A stretch of DNA of 64,000 nt, taken from contig NC_013665.1 of the NCBI RefSeq assembly GCF_000011005.1, forward strand, positions 806,001-870,000, in the 5' to 3' direction. Position numbers and translations under genes: made by a program. This document shows, in pieces, positions 24,636 to 34,418 of the stretch. Source of the stretch: Methanocella paludicola SANAE. GTDB lineage: Archaea > Halobacteriota > Methanocellia > Methanocellales > Methanocellaceae. How positions within the stretch are numbered: the stretch's first letter is position 1; each line of letters starts with the position of its first letter. Below the pieces are notes generated by a model, which ran no database searches, had not been told where the DNA came from, and saw only the letters and a list, made by a program, of their open reading frames with translations.

Positions 24636-26075
24636 GTGGAAGGTGAGAACATACTCAAACAGATCATAGACTCAAAAGGCAAAATTAGCAAAATAGGTGT
24701 CGTCGGCATGGGCTACGTGGGCATCCCCGCCGCAGTCCTCTTCGCCAACTCAGAAAAATTCGAAAAGGTGTATGGCTTTCAGCGTAACTCGCCCACCTCG
24801 GGCTACAAGATCGACATGCTTAACCGCGGCGAGTGCCCGCTCAAGGGGGAGGAGCCCGGGCTCGAGGACATGCTCAGGGAAGTAGTCAACGCGGGAAAAT
24901 TCGAGTGCACTTCCGATTTCTCCAGGATCTCGGAACTCGACGCCGTCACTCTCGCCATTCAGACGCCGTTCAAGAACCCGAAGGACCTGGAGCCGGACTT
25001 CCGCGCGCTGATCGAAGGGCTGCGCATGGTCGGCAAGAACCTTAGCCAGGGTACATTAGTTGTCCTGGAATCTACGATAACTCCGGGAACCACTGACGGC
25101 ATGGCCCGCCAGATCCTGGAGGACGAGTCAGGCCTTCGTGCCGGTAAGGACTTTGCCCTTGCGCATGCCCCCGAACGTGTGATGGTCGGGCGCCTCCTGA
25201 AGAACATCCAGGAGCACGACCGCGTGGTGGGAGGCATCGACGATGTAAGCACGAAACGGGCCATAGAGCTCTATTCTCCAGTGCTCACTAAGGGCAAGGT
25301 CATCCCGATGACCGCAAGGGCAGCGGAAGTCACCAAGACCTCCGAGAACACCTTCAGGGATTTACAAATAGCGGCCATCAACGAGCTGGCGCTGTACTGC
25401 GAGGCCATGGGCATCAACGTCTACGACGTCCGGGAAGGCATCGACAGCCTGAAGGGCGAAGGCATCACCCGTGCGATCCTGTACCCGGGAGCGGGCGTAG
25501 GCGGGCACTGCCTGACAAAGGATACATACCACCTCGAAAGAGGCGTAAAAGTCACCGGATGTCCCGTCGACTACCCCGAAGGAAAAGACTCACTATTCGT
25601 ATTAGCCAGGAACATCAACGACTTCATGCCCAGGCACATGTACAACCTCACAGTTCGGGCCCTCGAAAGGATCAACAAAAAGCCCGTACAGGCTAAAGTA
25701 GCCATCCTCGGCTGGGCGTTCATCAACGACTCCGACGATGCGAGAAACACGCCCTCCGAGGTATACAGGGACCTCCTGCTGAAAGACGGGGCCAGAGTAG
25801 AAGTCCACGACCCGTATGTGCTGGACTACCCGAACGTGCCCATCTCGCACGACCTCGGATCCGTCCTCAAGGGAGCGGACGCAGTAGCGATCTTCGCCGG
25901 CCACAAGGAATACATGGCCCTCCACGCTCCGCATGTGAAGAAGATGGTCGGCAACGCCCACACCATCGCCATCCTGGACGGCAGGAACGTCGTGGACCCG
26001 GACGAGTTCATCTCGAAAGGGTTCGTGTACAAGGGCATCGGCCGCGGAGACAAGAACGAGCACCCCCTCAATTAA
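24636..26075 (+). CDS. UDP-N-acetyl sugar 6-dehydrogenase (WbpA/WecC type)
   Basis: The product has 479 residues and belongs to the UDP-glucose/GDP-mannose dehydrogenase family. The N-terminal NAD-binding glycine motif (KIGVVGMGYVGIPAA, about 20-34) and the catalytic Cys motif GAGVGGHCLTKDTYHL (about 286-301) are present, followed by the C-terminal domain (KVAILGWAFINDSDDARNTPS). Such enzymes oxidise UDP-GlcNAc or UDP-ManNAc twice at C6. With the oxidoreductase, aminotransferase and acyltransferase genes further on, the WbpA reaction (UDP-GlcNAc to UDP-GlcNAcA) is the better guess. The start is GTG 24636; it heads a plus-strand operon. Confidence 0.88.
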   Translation: MEGENILKQIIDSKGKISKIGVVGMGYVGIPAAVLFANSEKFEKVYGFQRNSPTSGYKIDMLNRGECPLKGEEPGLEDMLREVVNAGKFECTSDFSRISELDAVTLAIQTPFKNPKDLEPDFRALIEGLRMVGKNLSQGTLVVLESTITPGTTDGMARQILEDESGLRAGKDFALAHAPERVMVGRLLKNIQEHDRVVGGIDDVSTKRAIELYSPVLTKGKVIPMTARAAEVTKTSENTFRDLQIAAINELALYCEAMGINVYDVREGIDSLKGEGITRAILYPGAGVGGHCLTKDTYHLERGVKVTGCPVDYPEGKDSLFVLARNINDFMPRHMYNLTVRALERINKKPVQAKVAILGWAFINDSDDARNTPSEVYRDLLLKDGARVEVHDPYVLDYPNVPISHDLGSVLKGADAVAIFAGHKEYMALHAPHVKKMVGNAHTIAILDGRNVVDPDEFISKGFVYKGIGRGDKNEHPLN

Positions 26076-26083
26076 AAGGGCTC

Positions 26084-26533
26084 ATGATGACACGGCACTT
26101 TTACAGCATGGCCCTGGCAACGGCCGGGGCCATATTATCGCTGATGCTGGCGGGAGGCGTTGCGTTCGCCCAGGACATACCCGAAGACCTGCCGATATCG
26201 GGCGACCACGACTTCATAACCTGGCTGCTGTCCCCCATGGACGCGACCATGCTCACCCTGATCGTGGCCTTTCTCGTCGGGGCCGTCGCCATAGGCAGCC
26301 TCATGTTCCTCAAATACCACGTGTTCAAGATCAGCTTCGAGCGCCTGGGCCATCTGCTGTTATACGCGATGCCCCTGATCGCCGTCTGCGCCGTGGCGGG
26401 CACGCTGGCGCTGCGAAAGTACAACCTGTTCCTGCTGAGCCTGTACCTGGACATACCGTTAATAGGCGCGCCCATCCTCTATTTGCTCTACAACAGCCTG
26501 CTCGTCGAGAAAAGCGACCGCCAGAAGCTATGA
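26084..26533 (+). CDS. Small membrane protein in polysaccharide operon
   Basis: The protein has 149 residues: a cleavable signal peptide-like N-terminus (ATAGAILSLMLAGGVAFAQ), a short acidic external segment (DIPEDLPISGDHDF) and three hydrophobic spans (about 48-70, 85-103 and 115-137). No known domain is recognised. It starts nine bases after the dehydrogenase stop and ends ten bases before the next gene, so it belongs to the operon. It may be an accessory subunit of the following large membrane protein. Confidence 0.7.
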   Translation: MMTRHFYSMALATAGAILSLMLAGGVAFAQDIPEDLPISGDHDFITWLLSPMDATMLTLIVAFLVGAVAIGSLMFLKYHVFKISFERLGHLLLYAMPLIAVCAVAGTLALRKYNLFLLSLYLDIPLIGAPILYLLYNSLLVEKSDRQKL

Positions 26534-26542
26534 GGACATTCA

Positions 26543-28267
26543 ATGCACTCGACGGCCCTATCTAAGATCATACACGAACGGCACGCCGACAGGCCCATGT
26601 ACCTGCTGCTACTCACGTATTTCACGCTCGTATTCACCCTTTCCGTCGTCATCCTCTACATCTACGACGTCAGGCCGTTATTCTATTACGCCGTGATGGC
26701 CACGCTCGGGCTTGTCATCCTTCTCCAGATCCTATACGTCGAGCCCACAGGCATGCGGCCCATAGCCATATTAGCTCAGATCATGGCGTTCTCGCTCAAC
26801 CTCATCTGGGGGGTCACGCTCAACTACGACCTCTTCATCGGCCGCACGGATACGATGCCCCACATCTGGTGGGCCCAGAACCTCTTGCAGGTCGGGCACG
26901 TCACGGACTTCCTGAACGTCTACGAGCCGTTCCCGCTCTGGTATATACTCTGCAACTCCGTCTACCTGCTGGGCGGCCTGACGGGCTCCATAGCACAGGT
27001 AATGTTCGTCAACAGCGGGCTCATCTACAGTATCCTGGCTACATTTTGCATCTACCTCCTCACGAGAAAAATCTCGGGCGACAAACGCATCGCCCTCCTT
27101 GCAGCCCTCTTCCTATCGTTCAACACGACCTTCGTCTTCTACGGGATGTACTCCATCCCCCGCAGCATCGTCATGGTGCTCTTCATCCTCCTCGTCGTAT
27201 TGCTCATAGACCACGAGGACAAGAAAAAAAGGTGGCTGGCGTATGGGCTCACCCTCCCCATCGTCGTATACCACACGGTGTCCAGCCTCTTCCTCATCTG
27301 CATCCTGATGCTCATCTACGCCATCCAGAAGCTCTTCATACGCACAAAGAAAGACCCCATCGTAACGCTCCGTTTCCTCGCCGTCCTCGTGGGCGTGACC
27401 GCCTGCTACTGGGCCCTCAACGCGACCAACATCATCTGGACCCTCACCAACTCCCTGACGCAGAGCTCCGCGGGCGCCGAGGGGCTCCAGACCGGCTCTA
27501 TCTATGAAACGCCCCTGAGCGAGGTGGTCAACTATTCGCAATACTCCGTATGGATCCTGTTCATTCTGGCCGGAGTGCTGCTGATCCTCCGGTACAAGCA
27601 CGTCGACATCAAGTTGAAGATACTCGCCCTGGCGGCCCTCATCCTCATCCCGCTCTCGTATCCCGGCCCCCTCATGCTCCTGAACACGCTATCGTCTACG
27701 GTCAGCATCGGCAGGTTCGAGGAATACGCCTTCATGTTCATGACCGTCATCGCGGCGGCCGGATTCGGCATGCTATACCGGAAAAAAAGCAGCGTCGTCC
27801 ACGGCCTGCTCGTGCTGGCCTTCGTGCTGATGGTCTTCCTTTCCATCTCGAATGACTTCGTCGCATCGGATAATCCGCTAGTTGAGAGGCCTTTCTATAC
27901 TTATTACCTCAACGATTCCGAGATCACCGGCATGGAGCATATCGCCAGCCTGGCCGAAGGCTCCGTCATGTCCGACTACATCGCCGTCAGGTACCTCGAA
28001 AAATCGCCATACATGGAGCACCAGCACATCCTGGAGGCCAACGTCATCACGAAGAAGCTCATGAAGGAGAACACCACGGACCTCATACTCATCCGGGACG
28101 GCGAGCTGGAAAAGCGTCCCGTCAAGCTCTATTCGTCGGATAACGGCTACGTGAGGGCTGCGCCGTGGAACGCGCTCGAATACTATTACGCCGGTGATGC
28201 AGTGTTCGCCAGCCTTGGCGAGAGGAACAGCGTCTATAGCTCGGGGACCATGACCGGCTATGACTGA
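26543..28267 (+). CDS. Polytopic membrane protein, probable polymerase or GT-C-like transferase
   Basis: The product has 574 residues and about a dozen membrane spans up to residue ~440, followed by a soluble tail of about 130 residues (VERPFYTYYLNDSEITGMEH through NSVYSSGTMTGYD). The DLFIGRTDTMPHIWWAQNLL segment after the third span has the acidic and His residues expected in an outer loop of GT-C glycosyltransferases or O-antigen-polymerase-like proteins. Its place between a sugar dehydrogenase and a flippase supports a role in glycan polymerisation or transfer. The exact family is not certain. It overlaps the flippase gene by eight bases. Confidence 0.75.
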   Translation: MHSTALSKIIHERHADRPMYLLLLTYFTLVFTLSVVILYIYDVRPLFYYAVMATLGLVILLQILYVEPTGMRPIAILAQIMAFSLNLIWGVTLNYDLFIGRTDTMPHIWWAQNLLQVGHVTDFLNVYEPFPLWYILCNSVYLLGGLTGSIAQVMFVNSGLIYSILATFCIYLLTRKISGDKRIALLAALFLSFNTTFVFYGMYSIPRSIVMVLFILLVVLLIDHEDKKKRWLAYGLTLPIVVYHTVSSLFLICILMLIYAIQKLFIRTKKDPIVTLRFLAVLVGVTACYWALNATNIIWTLTNSLTQSSAGAEGLQTGSIYETPLSEVVNYSQYSVWILFILAGVLLILRYKHVDIKLKILALAALILIPLSYPGPLMLLNTLSSTVSIGRFEEYAFMFMTVIAAAGFGMLYRKKSSVVHGLLVLAFVLMVFLSISNDFVASDNPLVERPFYTYYLNDSEITGMEHIASLAEGSVMSDYIAVRYLEKSPYMEHQHILEANVITKKLMKENTTDLILIRDGELEKRPVKLYSSDNGYVRAAPWNALEYYYAGDAVFASLGERNSVYSSGTMTGYD

Positions 28268-29522
28268 GGAGAAAGAAATGAGCACGATCGAGGCGACGCG
28301 CACCAACTTCATTAAGCGGTTTTTCAGCGATAGCCTGTACAAGAACTCGTTCTACCTGGTCGCTAACCGCGGGCTTGTCGTGCTCACGGGCTTCGTGTTC
28401 TGGATGGTCGCTACCAGGCTCTACCCTGTCGACGACGTGGGCCTTGCCGTGGCCTTCGTGTCCTCGTCCCAGCTCATCGGCTCCTTCGCCCTATTCGGCT
28501 TCGACTCGTCGATCATCCGCTTCTTTAACAGCTACGATAAGTCGAAAATTTTCAACACCGCTTTCTTCGTGGTCATCCTGCTTTCGGCGCTCGGGAGCCT
28601 GGCCTATATCGCCGGGGTCAAGTACTTCTCGCCCGACCTCGCCATCATACGACAGCCGCTGTATGCTACGGTATTCCTGCTATTTACCATTGCGCTGTCC
28701 GTAGCAGCGGTCATCGCACAGACATTCATCGCCTTTAGAGATGCGAAGTACTCCTTCATCCAGAACCTGCTCCTGACGCTCCGGATACCGCTCTTAGTGC
28801 CCTTCGTGTTCCTGGGGTGCTTCGGCATCCTCAGCTCGACGTTCATCGCCTATCTGGCCGCATATGCGGTCGTACTGTACTTCCTCGGCCGTTTCCTCAA
28901 GGTAAGTCCGGGAATAGACACGGGCTTCATAAAAATGTCCTACAAATTCTCGTTCGTCAACTACGTGTCCAACCTGCTCTTCGCGGCAACGTTCTCCGTC
29001 CTGCCCCTTATCGTGCTCAACCTCACGACAAAGGCGGACGTCAGCATATACTACATGGGCTATACGGTGGGCTATTTCGCGCTCCAGATCCCGCTGGCCC
29101 TGAGCACGTCGCTGTTCGTGGAGGGCGTCTACGGGGAGAGCCTCAAGAAGAGCCTGAAAAAGGTGGGAGCGCTTACTTTCGGCATTTTAACGGCCGTCGT
29201 GGCCTTCTTCTTCCTCTTCGGGCAGCCGGTGTTGGGGCTCTTCGGGAGCGAATACGTGGCCGCTTTCGACCTGCTAAGGCTCATAGCGCTATCGAGCTTC
29301 CTCTATGCAGGCTACGTGTTCTTCACCATCATCCTCAACATGAAAATGCGGACCAACTACATCCTGCTGCTGAACATCATCATCCTGGTACTGATCGACG
29401 GCCTGTCCTACCTGCTCCTCCCGAACTTCGGGATTACCGGCGTAGGCTACGCCTACATCGTCGCCTTCGCGGCCGTCGACCTGTTCATTCTATACTTGAT
29501 AAAAAAGTGGGGCTGGATATGA
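28260..29522 (+). CDS. Polysaccharide flippase (MATE/RfbX-like)
   Basis: The product has 420 residues with 12-14 predicted membrane spans. The N-terminal part (FYLVANRGLVVLTGFVFWMVATRLY) and the following VDDVGLAVAFVSSSQLIGSFALFGFDSSIIRFFN segment are typical of the polysaccharide_synt / oligosaccharide flippase family. Such proteins move lipid-linked glycan units across the membrane. It overlaps the upstream membrane-protein gene, and the next gene starts 13 bases after its stop, so all are in one operon. Confidence 0.88.
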   Translation: MTEEKEMSTIEATRTNFIKRFFSDSLYKNSFYLVANRGLVVLTGFVFWMVATRLYPVDDVGLAVAFVSSSQLIGSFALFGFDSSIIRFFNSYDKSKIFNTAFFVVILLSALGSLAYIAGVKYFSPDLAIIRQPLYATVFLLFTIALSVAAVIAQTFIAFRDAKYSFIQNLLLTLRIPLLVPFVFLGCFGILSSTFIAYLAAYAVVLYFLGRFLKVSPGIDTGFIKMSYKFSFVNYVSNLLFAATFSVLPLIVLNLTTKADVSIYYMGYTVGYFALQIPLALSTSLFVEGVYGESLKKSLKKVGALTFGILTAVVAFFFLFGQPVLGLFGSEYVAAFDLLRLIALSSFLYAGYVFFTIILNMKMRTNYILLLNIIILVLIDGLSYLLLPNFGITGVGYAYIVAFAAVDLFILYLIKKWGWI

Positions 29523-29535
29523 GGAGGCGAGACCA

Positions 29536-30612
29536 ATACGGCTAGTAGTAGACATCAACCATCCCGCGGATTACCATTACTATAAAAATTTCATCCGCCG
29601 GATGATGGATAAAGGGTTCGAGGTGCTCATCACTGCCACTAAAAAGGACGTGTCCCTCGACCTGCTCGAGCGCAGCGGCCTCGAGTTCATAAAGCTCGGA
29701 AGCTACGGGAACACGCTGGCCCAAAAAGTGCTGAACCTTCCGCTCATCGACTATAAGATGTACCGGGCCGTGGTAAAATTCGATCCGGACATCTTACTTG
29801 GTCTTGGCTCCATCCGGGCGCCGCACGTATCCTTTGCGCTCGGAAAAAAGAGCATCAACTTCGAGGACACCGAGATCGCCTCCCAGCAGATGGTCCTGCG
29901 CGTGCCCTTCGTCAACACAATCTGGACTCCCTACTGCTTTAAGGGCGACATGGGCAAAAAGCATGTGCGATACGACGGCTACAAGGAGCTGGCCTACCTG
30001 CACCCGAAATATTTTACTCCGGATAAAAGCGTGCTCGACGATATCGGGCAAAAGGAGGGCGACCCTTTTATCGTTCTTCGTTTCGTGTCCTGGGCGGCAA
30101 CGCACGATATCGGCGAATACGGCCTCAAGAATAAGCTGGCGTACGTAAAGGAGCTGGAAAAATACGGCCGTGTCCTCATAACCTCCGAAACCCCGCTAGA
30201 CGATGACCTCGAGAAGTACAGGGTCAACATTCCGCCCGACAAGCTCCACCACCTGCTCTACTATGCGACTCTTTACCTCGGGGAAGGCGCCACGATGGCG
30301 ACCGAGGCGGCCATACTCGGCACGCCCTCTATCTACCTGTCATCCATTAAGGAAAAGCTCGGGTACATCGGGGAGCTCAGGCAGAAGTATGGGCTTCTGT
30401 ACAGCTATGATGACCAGGAAGCGGCCATGAAAAAGGCCATCCAGCTCCTCAGGACGCCCGGGATCAAGGAGATGTGGAGAAAGAAGCGGGACAGGATGCT
30501 GGCCGAGAAGATCGACGTTACGGCCTTTATGGTCTGGTTCGTGGAGAACTACCCGGCGAGCATTAATATGTTAAAGAAGGACCCGGCACTTCAGTATAAA
30601 TTAAAATGCTGA
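29536..30612 (+). CDS. DUF354 protein, likely GT-B-like; start codon appears to be ATA
   Basis: The protein has 358 residues from the proposed start (336 from the first ATG at 29602). The codons before 29602 translate to IRLVVDINHPADYHYYKNF, which aligns with the start of the 35712-36782 paralogue (MRIVVDINHPAHVHCFRNF). The frame has no ATG, GTG or TTG there, but an AGGAGG lies eight bases before an ATA at 29536. DUF354 proteins resemble the UDP-GlcNAc 2-epimerase/MurG fold. The donor-site region LYLGEGATMATEAAILGTPS near 250 is conserved. A role in sugar transfer or modification in this glycan locus is likely but unproven. Confidence 0.82.
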   Translation: MRLVVDINHPADYHYYKNFIRRMMDKGFEVLITATKKDVSLDLLERSGLEFIKLGSYGNTLAQKVLNLPLIDYKMYRAVVKFDPDILLGLGSIRAPHVSFALGKKSINFEDTEIASQQMVLRVPFVNTIWTPYCFKGDMGKKHVRYDGYKELAYLHPKYFTPDKSVLDDIGQKEGDPFIVLRFVSWAATHDIGEYGLKNKLAYVKELEKYGRVLITSETPLDDDLEKYRVNIPPDKLHHLLYYATLYLGEGATMATEAAILGTPSIYLSSIKEKLGYIGELRQKYGLLYSYDDQEAAMKKAIQLLRTPGIKEMWRKKRDRMLAEKIDVTAFMVWFVENYPASINMLKKDPALQYKLKC

Positions 30613-30778
30613 CCATACAATAAACTGATTTTCAGCGGACATTAATCATATTTTCCGTCACCACAGGACCCGTTACCACAGAACACGTGACAGTACATAA
30701 TAGTACTTACACTAATGGAACAAAATATATCCGATAATTCGCTTGATAAGCAAGCGTTAGCAACTATTCGGGGTATTT

Positions 30779-31144
30779 ATGTTACACAGGATCTTATTTG
30801 ACATCGTAAAGATCGAAGGAGTCGACACTGCCGTAATAGTCGGCAGGGAGGGCCTGGTCGTCGACCAGTGTTCTAACGTTAAGGTCAATACGGATGCTTT
30901 AAGCGCCATGGCTTCGACCAGCGTTGGCATGTCGATGGCAATGGGCGTTTATCTTGATATTGGTATTTGTGAGCAAGTGCTCGTAGAACTTGAGAATGGG
31001 CCGGTCATCCTATTGCCGGTCGGCCAAAATGAGATCCTCGTGGTCGTAGCTCAACAAGGTGCCAACATTGGCCGGATAAGGTACGATATAAGAAAGAACA
31101 AGGAACGTATCACGGCCGCATTACGACTGGCAGCCCATCGGTGA
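30779..31144 (+). CDS. Roadblock/LC7 domain protein
   Basis: The protein has 121 residues and is a single Roadblock/LC7 domain (DTAVIVGREGLVVDQCSNV; ASTSVGMSMAMGVYLDIG; VLVELENGPVILLPVGQNEILVVVAQ). In archaea and bacteria such proteins partner small Ras-like GTPases of the MglA type or act as dimeric scaffolds. No GTPase gene is adjacent. A hairpin-forming CGCTTG/CAAGCG precedes the start. It probably forms its own transcription unit between the polysaccharide operons. Confidence 0.88.
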   Translation: MLHRILFDIVKIEGVDTAVIVGREGLVVDQCSNVKVNTDALSAMASTSVGMSMAMGVYLDIGICEQVLVELENGPVILLPVGQNEILVVVAQQGANIGRIRYDIRKNKERITAALRLAAHR

Positions 31145-31240
31145 AGCATTCGGATAGCTGCGATTAAATAAAAAAAAATAACAGTTTTTAATTGAGTGGG
31201 TTGTACCAAAGGGGAGAGTAGTCGAGTAAGGGGGTTTTAT

Positions 31241-31687
31241 TTACCAGCCGAAGCCGAAGCCTGGCAGTGACACCGAGCCGACGCCGACGAACGGATATGC
31301 GAATTCGGCGAACTCGCTCGTCTGGGCGAAGTCAGTGTGCGTGACCTCCTGGGTCTGGTATACCTCCTGGCTGATCGACGGGAACGCCAGGTTCACCGGG
31401 CCGAACGGAAGCACGTTGGACGAGCCGCTAACGCTGACGCCATCCAGGGCGACGTCGCCGACCGTGGCGCCGAGCGAGGTATCATCGTTAAAGATACCGA
31501 AGTCAATGTCCACCGTCTCGAAGTCGGTCGCGAACGCAGTGTCCTGGTTGAAGGCGCTGGTCGTGCCACTCTGCACGATCACCGGGAAGCCGAACGAGGT
31601 CGATACCAGGTTGGCGGTCGCCGGGATGCCGAAAGCCATGAGGACCACGGCCATGGCAGCTATAATTCCTATAACTTTTGTTCTCAA
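31241..31687 (-). CDS. Secreted small protein of unknown function
   Basis: The protein has 148 residues from TTG 31687, chosen because GGAGGG lies eight bases upstream; the frame is open to 31753 but that part lacks support. A Sec signal peptide (VIGIIAAMAVVLMAFGIPATA) precedes a mature domain of about 125 residues rich in Phe, Ser, Thr and Gly without Cys, ending in Gly/Phe-rich PGFGFGW. Low charge and high aromatic content suggest a beta-rich surface or self-assembling protein. No family is recognised. Confidence 0.65.
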   Translation of the reverse strand: MRTKVIGIIAAMAVVLMAFGIPATANLVSTSFGFPVIVQSGTTSAFNQDTAFATDFETVDIDFGIFNDDTSLGATVGDVALDGVSVSGSSNVLPFGPVNLAFPSISQEVYQTQEVTHTDFAQTSEFAEFAYPFVGVGSVSLPGFGFGW

Positions 31688-31832
31688 TGTATTACCCTCC
31701 TCTATACATGGGGTACTATGAGCTTCGGCAAGTACGTTCTCGACCTTTTGCACAGTGAAAGCATGAAAATCTTAGATTAATATTGTGGGTTAAAGGTTTG
31801 AAAAAAGTTAAGGCCGGCATGGCCTTCTTTCG

Positions 31833-34409
31833 TTAAATTTCGAACGTGTGCTCGCCGGCGCTTATATCGATCAGCAGCCCTCCGTCGCCTGTCGACTCGA
31901 ACTTGTACGATCGGCCGTCCATCTTTAGCCGGGAGACTACCGACGACATGGCGGGATATAATCGAATTTGCGTGCTCCTGCCGGCCTTAACCTTGAACGT
32001 CACGCCTTTTTCCTCCTGCTTGAGCGTAAAGTACTCCAGGGCATCATTCGAGACGATCAGAGGCTTGCCATCATAGCTCACGGATTTGCCGCCCAGCATC
32101 GTGTATTCGCCCACGCTGCCGTCCGTGTACCGGGCAAATAGTACGTCGGAGTCAGTCGAAAATGCCTCGAATGAGGAACTACCCTTGCCCGTATAAACAT
32201 AGTCGGTGTAACCCCGCGAGTCGATGGCCATGGCGTTCCCATTCCCTTTAACATCCAGTGTCCGCGGGATCTTCCGGGGCTCGGTGGTATACTTCGAGAG
32301 CAGCACGGTCGCACGATAAAGGCTCTCGCAGGGCTCGCTCCTGAAGATAACGTCGGGCGAGTACACCTCGTTTTGAGCATTATAGCCGCCGACCCTGCCT
32401 ACATATTTCCCTATAATAACTTCCGAAGACGGCACAGTATATATCAGCAGTTCCACGTCTTTCCCGTAGGGATTAGTCGTCGACCACGTAACACTGCTTG
32501 TAGCCGTACCGCTCGAAACCTCGGCTTTGTAGGGCTGATAGAGCCATGAAGAGGAATTATTGCCGATGGTCAGGTTACCTACGACGTGGCCCACCTCCTC
32601 CTCCTCCTCAGTATACACCTTATCCCCGTTCTCGTCGGACGTGGGCACGATGTTCAGGCTGGAGGGCCGGAACACGTTCCGGTATATCCAGGGCTCGCTA
32701 CCTTCCAACCGGTCGATCACGATGAAATAGTCATTCTCGGGGAACAGGATGCATCGCTCGTAGGAGATATTCGAGGAGAGGGACATGCTGGCATACTGGC
32801 CGTCCTTCACGACTTTCGAGACAGTAACGTTCGAGTCCACGGCCTCCATCCAGGAGGTCTCTATGATGCTGCTGACGTTCGCGGCAGTGGCCAGGCCACC
32901 GTCGGAGCCCTTGAAAATGCCCCTTGCCGTGCTGTTACTCCAGGGCGAAACGCTAAATGCGTTATCGGGATCCTCGAAGGCGACGGTATTGTGGCTTGAC
33001 TCGAACGCCCCGTAATTCTTATCAAGGGCCAGCCTGTTCTCGCCCGCATCGGCCAGCAGGAGGTCCCCGTGGCCGTAATACTCGAACGATAGCTGGTCGT
33101 GATGGGCGTTGTTCCGGTTCGATAGCGTGTTCGTATCATACGTGACCAGGCCCAGCCATTCGCTGTCGCTCTTCCAGCTGCCCCGCAGTACCTGGTACGC
33201 GGAGTTCGGGCTTAACAGGCTGGCCCTGTAGGGCGCCAGGGCCGTCACGCCGGAATAATTCCGATAGGTCAAATATAGGAGCCCCGGGCCGGCCGCATCG
33301 AGCGACGCCAGCGTACGGGAATAGGGCAGCAGGTCCTCGTCGATCGACCCGAGATAGTACTGCATGACTTCCCGGTCACTGTCGCTCAGCAGGTTCCCGA
33401 AAGCGGCATGGTACGTATAAAGCACGTTGCCGTTCGTGACAAAGTCATTGCTATATCCATCGGGAAGCGATAGCAGGACGTCGCTCATGACCATGTCACG
33501 GGCGGCAGGATAAACGTTGAAAAAGTTCTGGCCATAATAATGGGTATAGATCTGGGACCACCACATGAGGTCGTCGATATAGTACATCTTGTAGGAGCCC
33601 AGAAGGTCATTGCCCTCGCCGTCCCACTGGAAGCTTACGAGGGATTTTTTGTAGTTGTGCAGCGAGTCGTTCACGAAGAGGTCAGTCGTCCCCGCCTGCT
33701 GCCACTCATAAGGCCCCGATGATAGCGACAGGTTATTCGGGTCCGTATAATCGCTCAGCGTAACGCCGGCGATGCCTACGATGGGATACCACTGCAGGTG
33801 ATAGTCCACCGTCTTGATGAGGCTCCGGCGCGTGTTATTATAGTTCAGGCCCAGGTAGGCTTTATCGGCGAGCATTGCCAGCCCGTCCCGTATGGCGGCA
33901 TCGTCGCCGGCGCTAAGATACGGCTGCACCCAGTCGTATGCGAGGCAGTACCCGAGAAGCTGCGACATGTTCTTCTGGGCATCCGGGGCGTCGCCGAGGT
34001 CCATGTTCAGCAGCGCTTCCCGTGCCCCGTCCGCATAAGACTTATTCCCGGTGATCTGGTATGCGAGGGCGAGGTCGCTTGCCTGCACAGCCCTGACCGA
34101 TACATAATCTCCATCCCACCGGGAGGAGAAATCGGTGGCCAGCGAAGAGTTCGCGGAATTAAGGACGGTCTTCTCCCACGTCTTCCACGGGTCGCTGTCG
34201 CTCTGCTGATACCCGGGGGTCTCTTTGATATCGTGAAAGAGAAGGAACGGGTGCGCAGCATTCGTATCATTATGGAAAGGCACCTTCACGGCGGCCGTAT
34301 TATTATCGAGATCAACGACCGTCTCCGGGTGCATCAGCACAAAGCCGAAGAGAGCCAGTACAACGACGGCCGCGGCCATCACGCCAATATAGACAGTACC
34401 CTTTCCCAT
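31833..34409 (-). CDS. Membrane-anchored heparinase II/III-like polysaccharide lyase
   Basis: The product has 858 residues. A single N-terminal span (about 6-26) anchors it, and the rest is outside the cell: an alpha/alpha-toroid starting HPFLLFHDIKETPGY (about 52), then the beta-sandwich with HHDQLSFEYYGHGDLLLAD and ESSHNTVAFED (about 450-510), and C-terminal beta strands. It is a clear paralogue of the 21129-24347 lyase but lacks LamG. The gene follows the PIG-L gene by nine bases, so it is the last gene of the nine-gene glycan operon. The substrate is probably the uronic-acid polymer of the same locus (inference). Confidence 0.85.
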   Translation of the reverse strand: MGKGTVYIGVMAAAVVVLALFGFVLMHPETVVDLDNNTAAVKVPFHNDTNAAHPFLLFHDIKETPGYQQSDSDPWKTWEKTVLNSANSSLATDFSSRWDGDYVSVRAVQASDLALAYQITGNKSYADGAREALLNMDLGDAPDAQKNMSQLLGYCLAYDWVQPYLSAGDDAAIRDGLAMLADKAYLGLNYNNTRRSLIKTVDYHLQWYPIVGIAGVTLSDYTDPNNLSLSSGPYEWQQAGTTDLFVNDSLHNYKKSLVSFQWDGEGNDLLGSYKMYYIDDLMWWSQIYTHYYGQNFFNVYPAARDMVMSDVLLSLPDGYSNDFVTNGNVLYTYHAAFGNLLSDSDREVMQYYLGSIDEDLLPYSRTLASLDAAGPGLLYLTYRNYSGVTALAPYRASLLSPNSAYQVLRGSWKSDSEWLGLVTYDTNTLSNRNNAHHDQLSFEYYGHGDLLLADAGENRLALDKNYGAFESSHNTVAFEDPDNAFSVSPWSNSTARGIFKGSDGGLATAANVSSIIETSWMEAVDSNVTVSKVVKDGQYASMSLSSNISYERCILFPENDYFIVIDRLEGSEPWIYRNVFRPSSLNIVPTSDENGDKVYTEEEEEVGHVVGNLTIGNNSSSWLYQPYKAEVSSGTATSSVTWSTTNPYGKDVELLIYTVPSSEVIIGKYVGRVGGYNAQNEVYSPDVIFRSEPCESLYRATVLLSKYTTEPRKIPRTLDVKGNGNAMAIDSRGYTDYVYTGKGSSSFEAFSTDSDVLFARYTDGSVGEYTMLGGKSVSYDGKPLIVSNDALEYFTLKQEEKGVTFKVKAGRSTQIRLYPAMSSVVSRLKMDGRSYKFESTGDGGLLIDISAGEHTFEI

Positions 34410-34418
34410 GAAAACACC

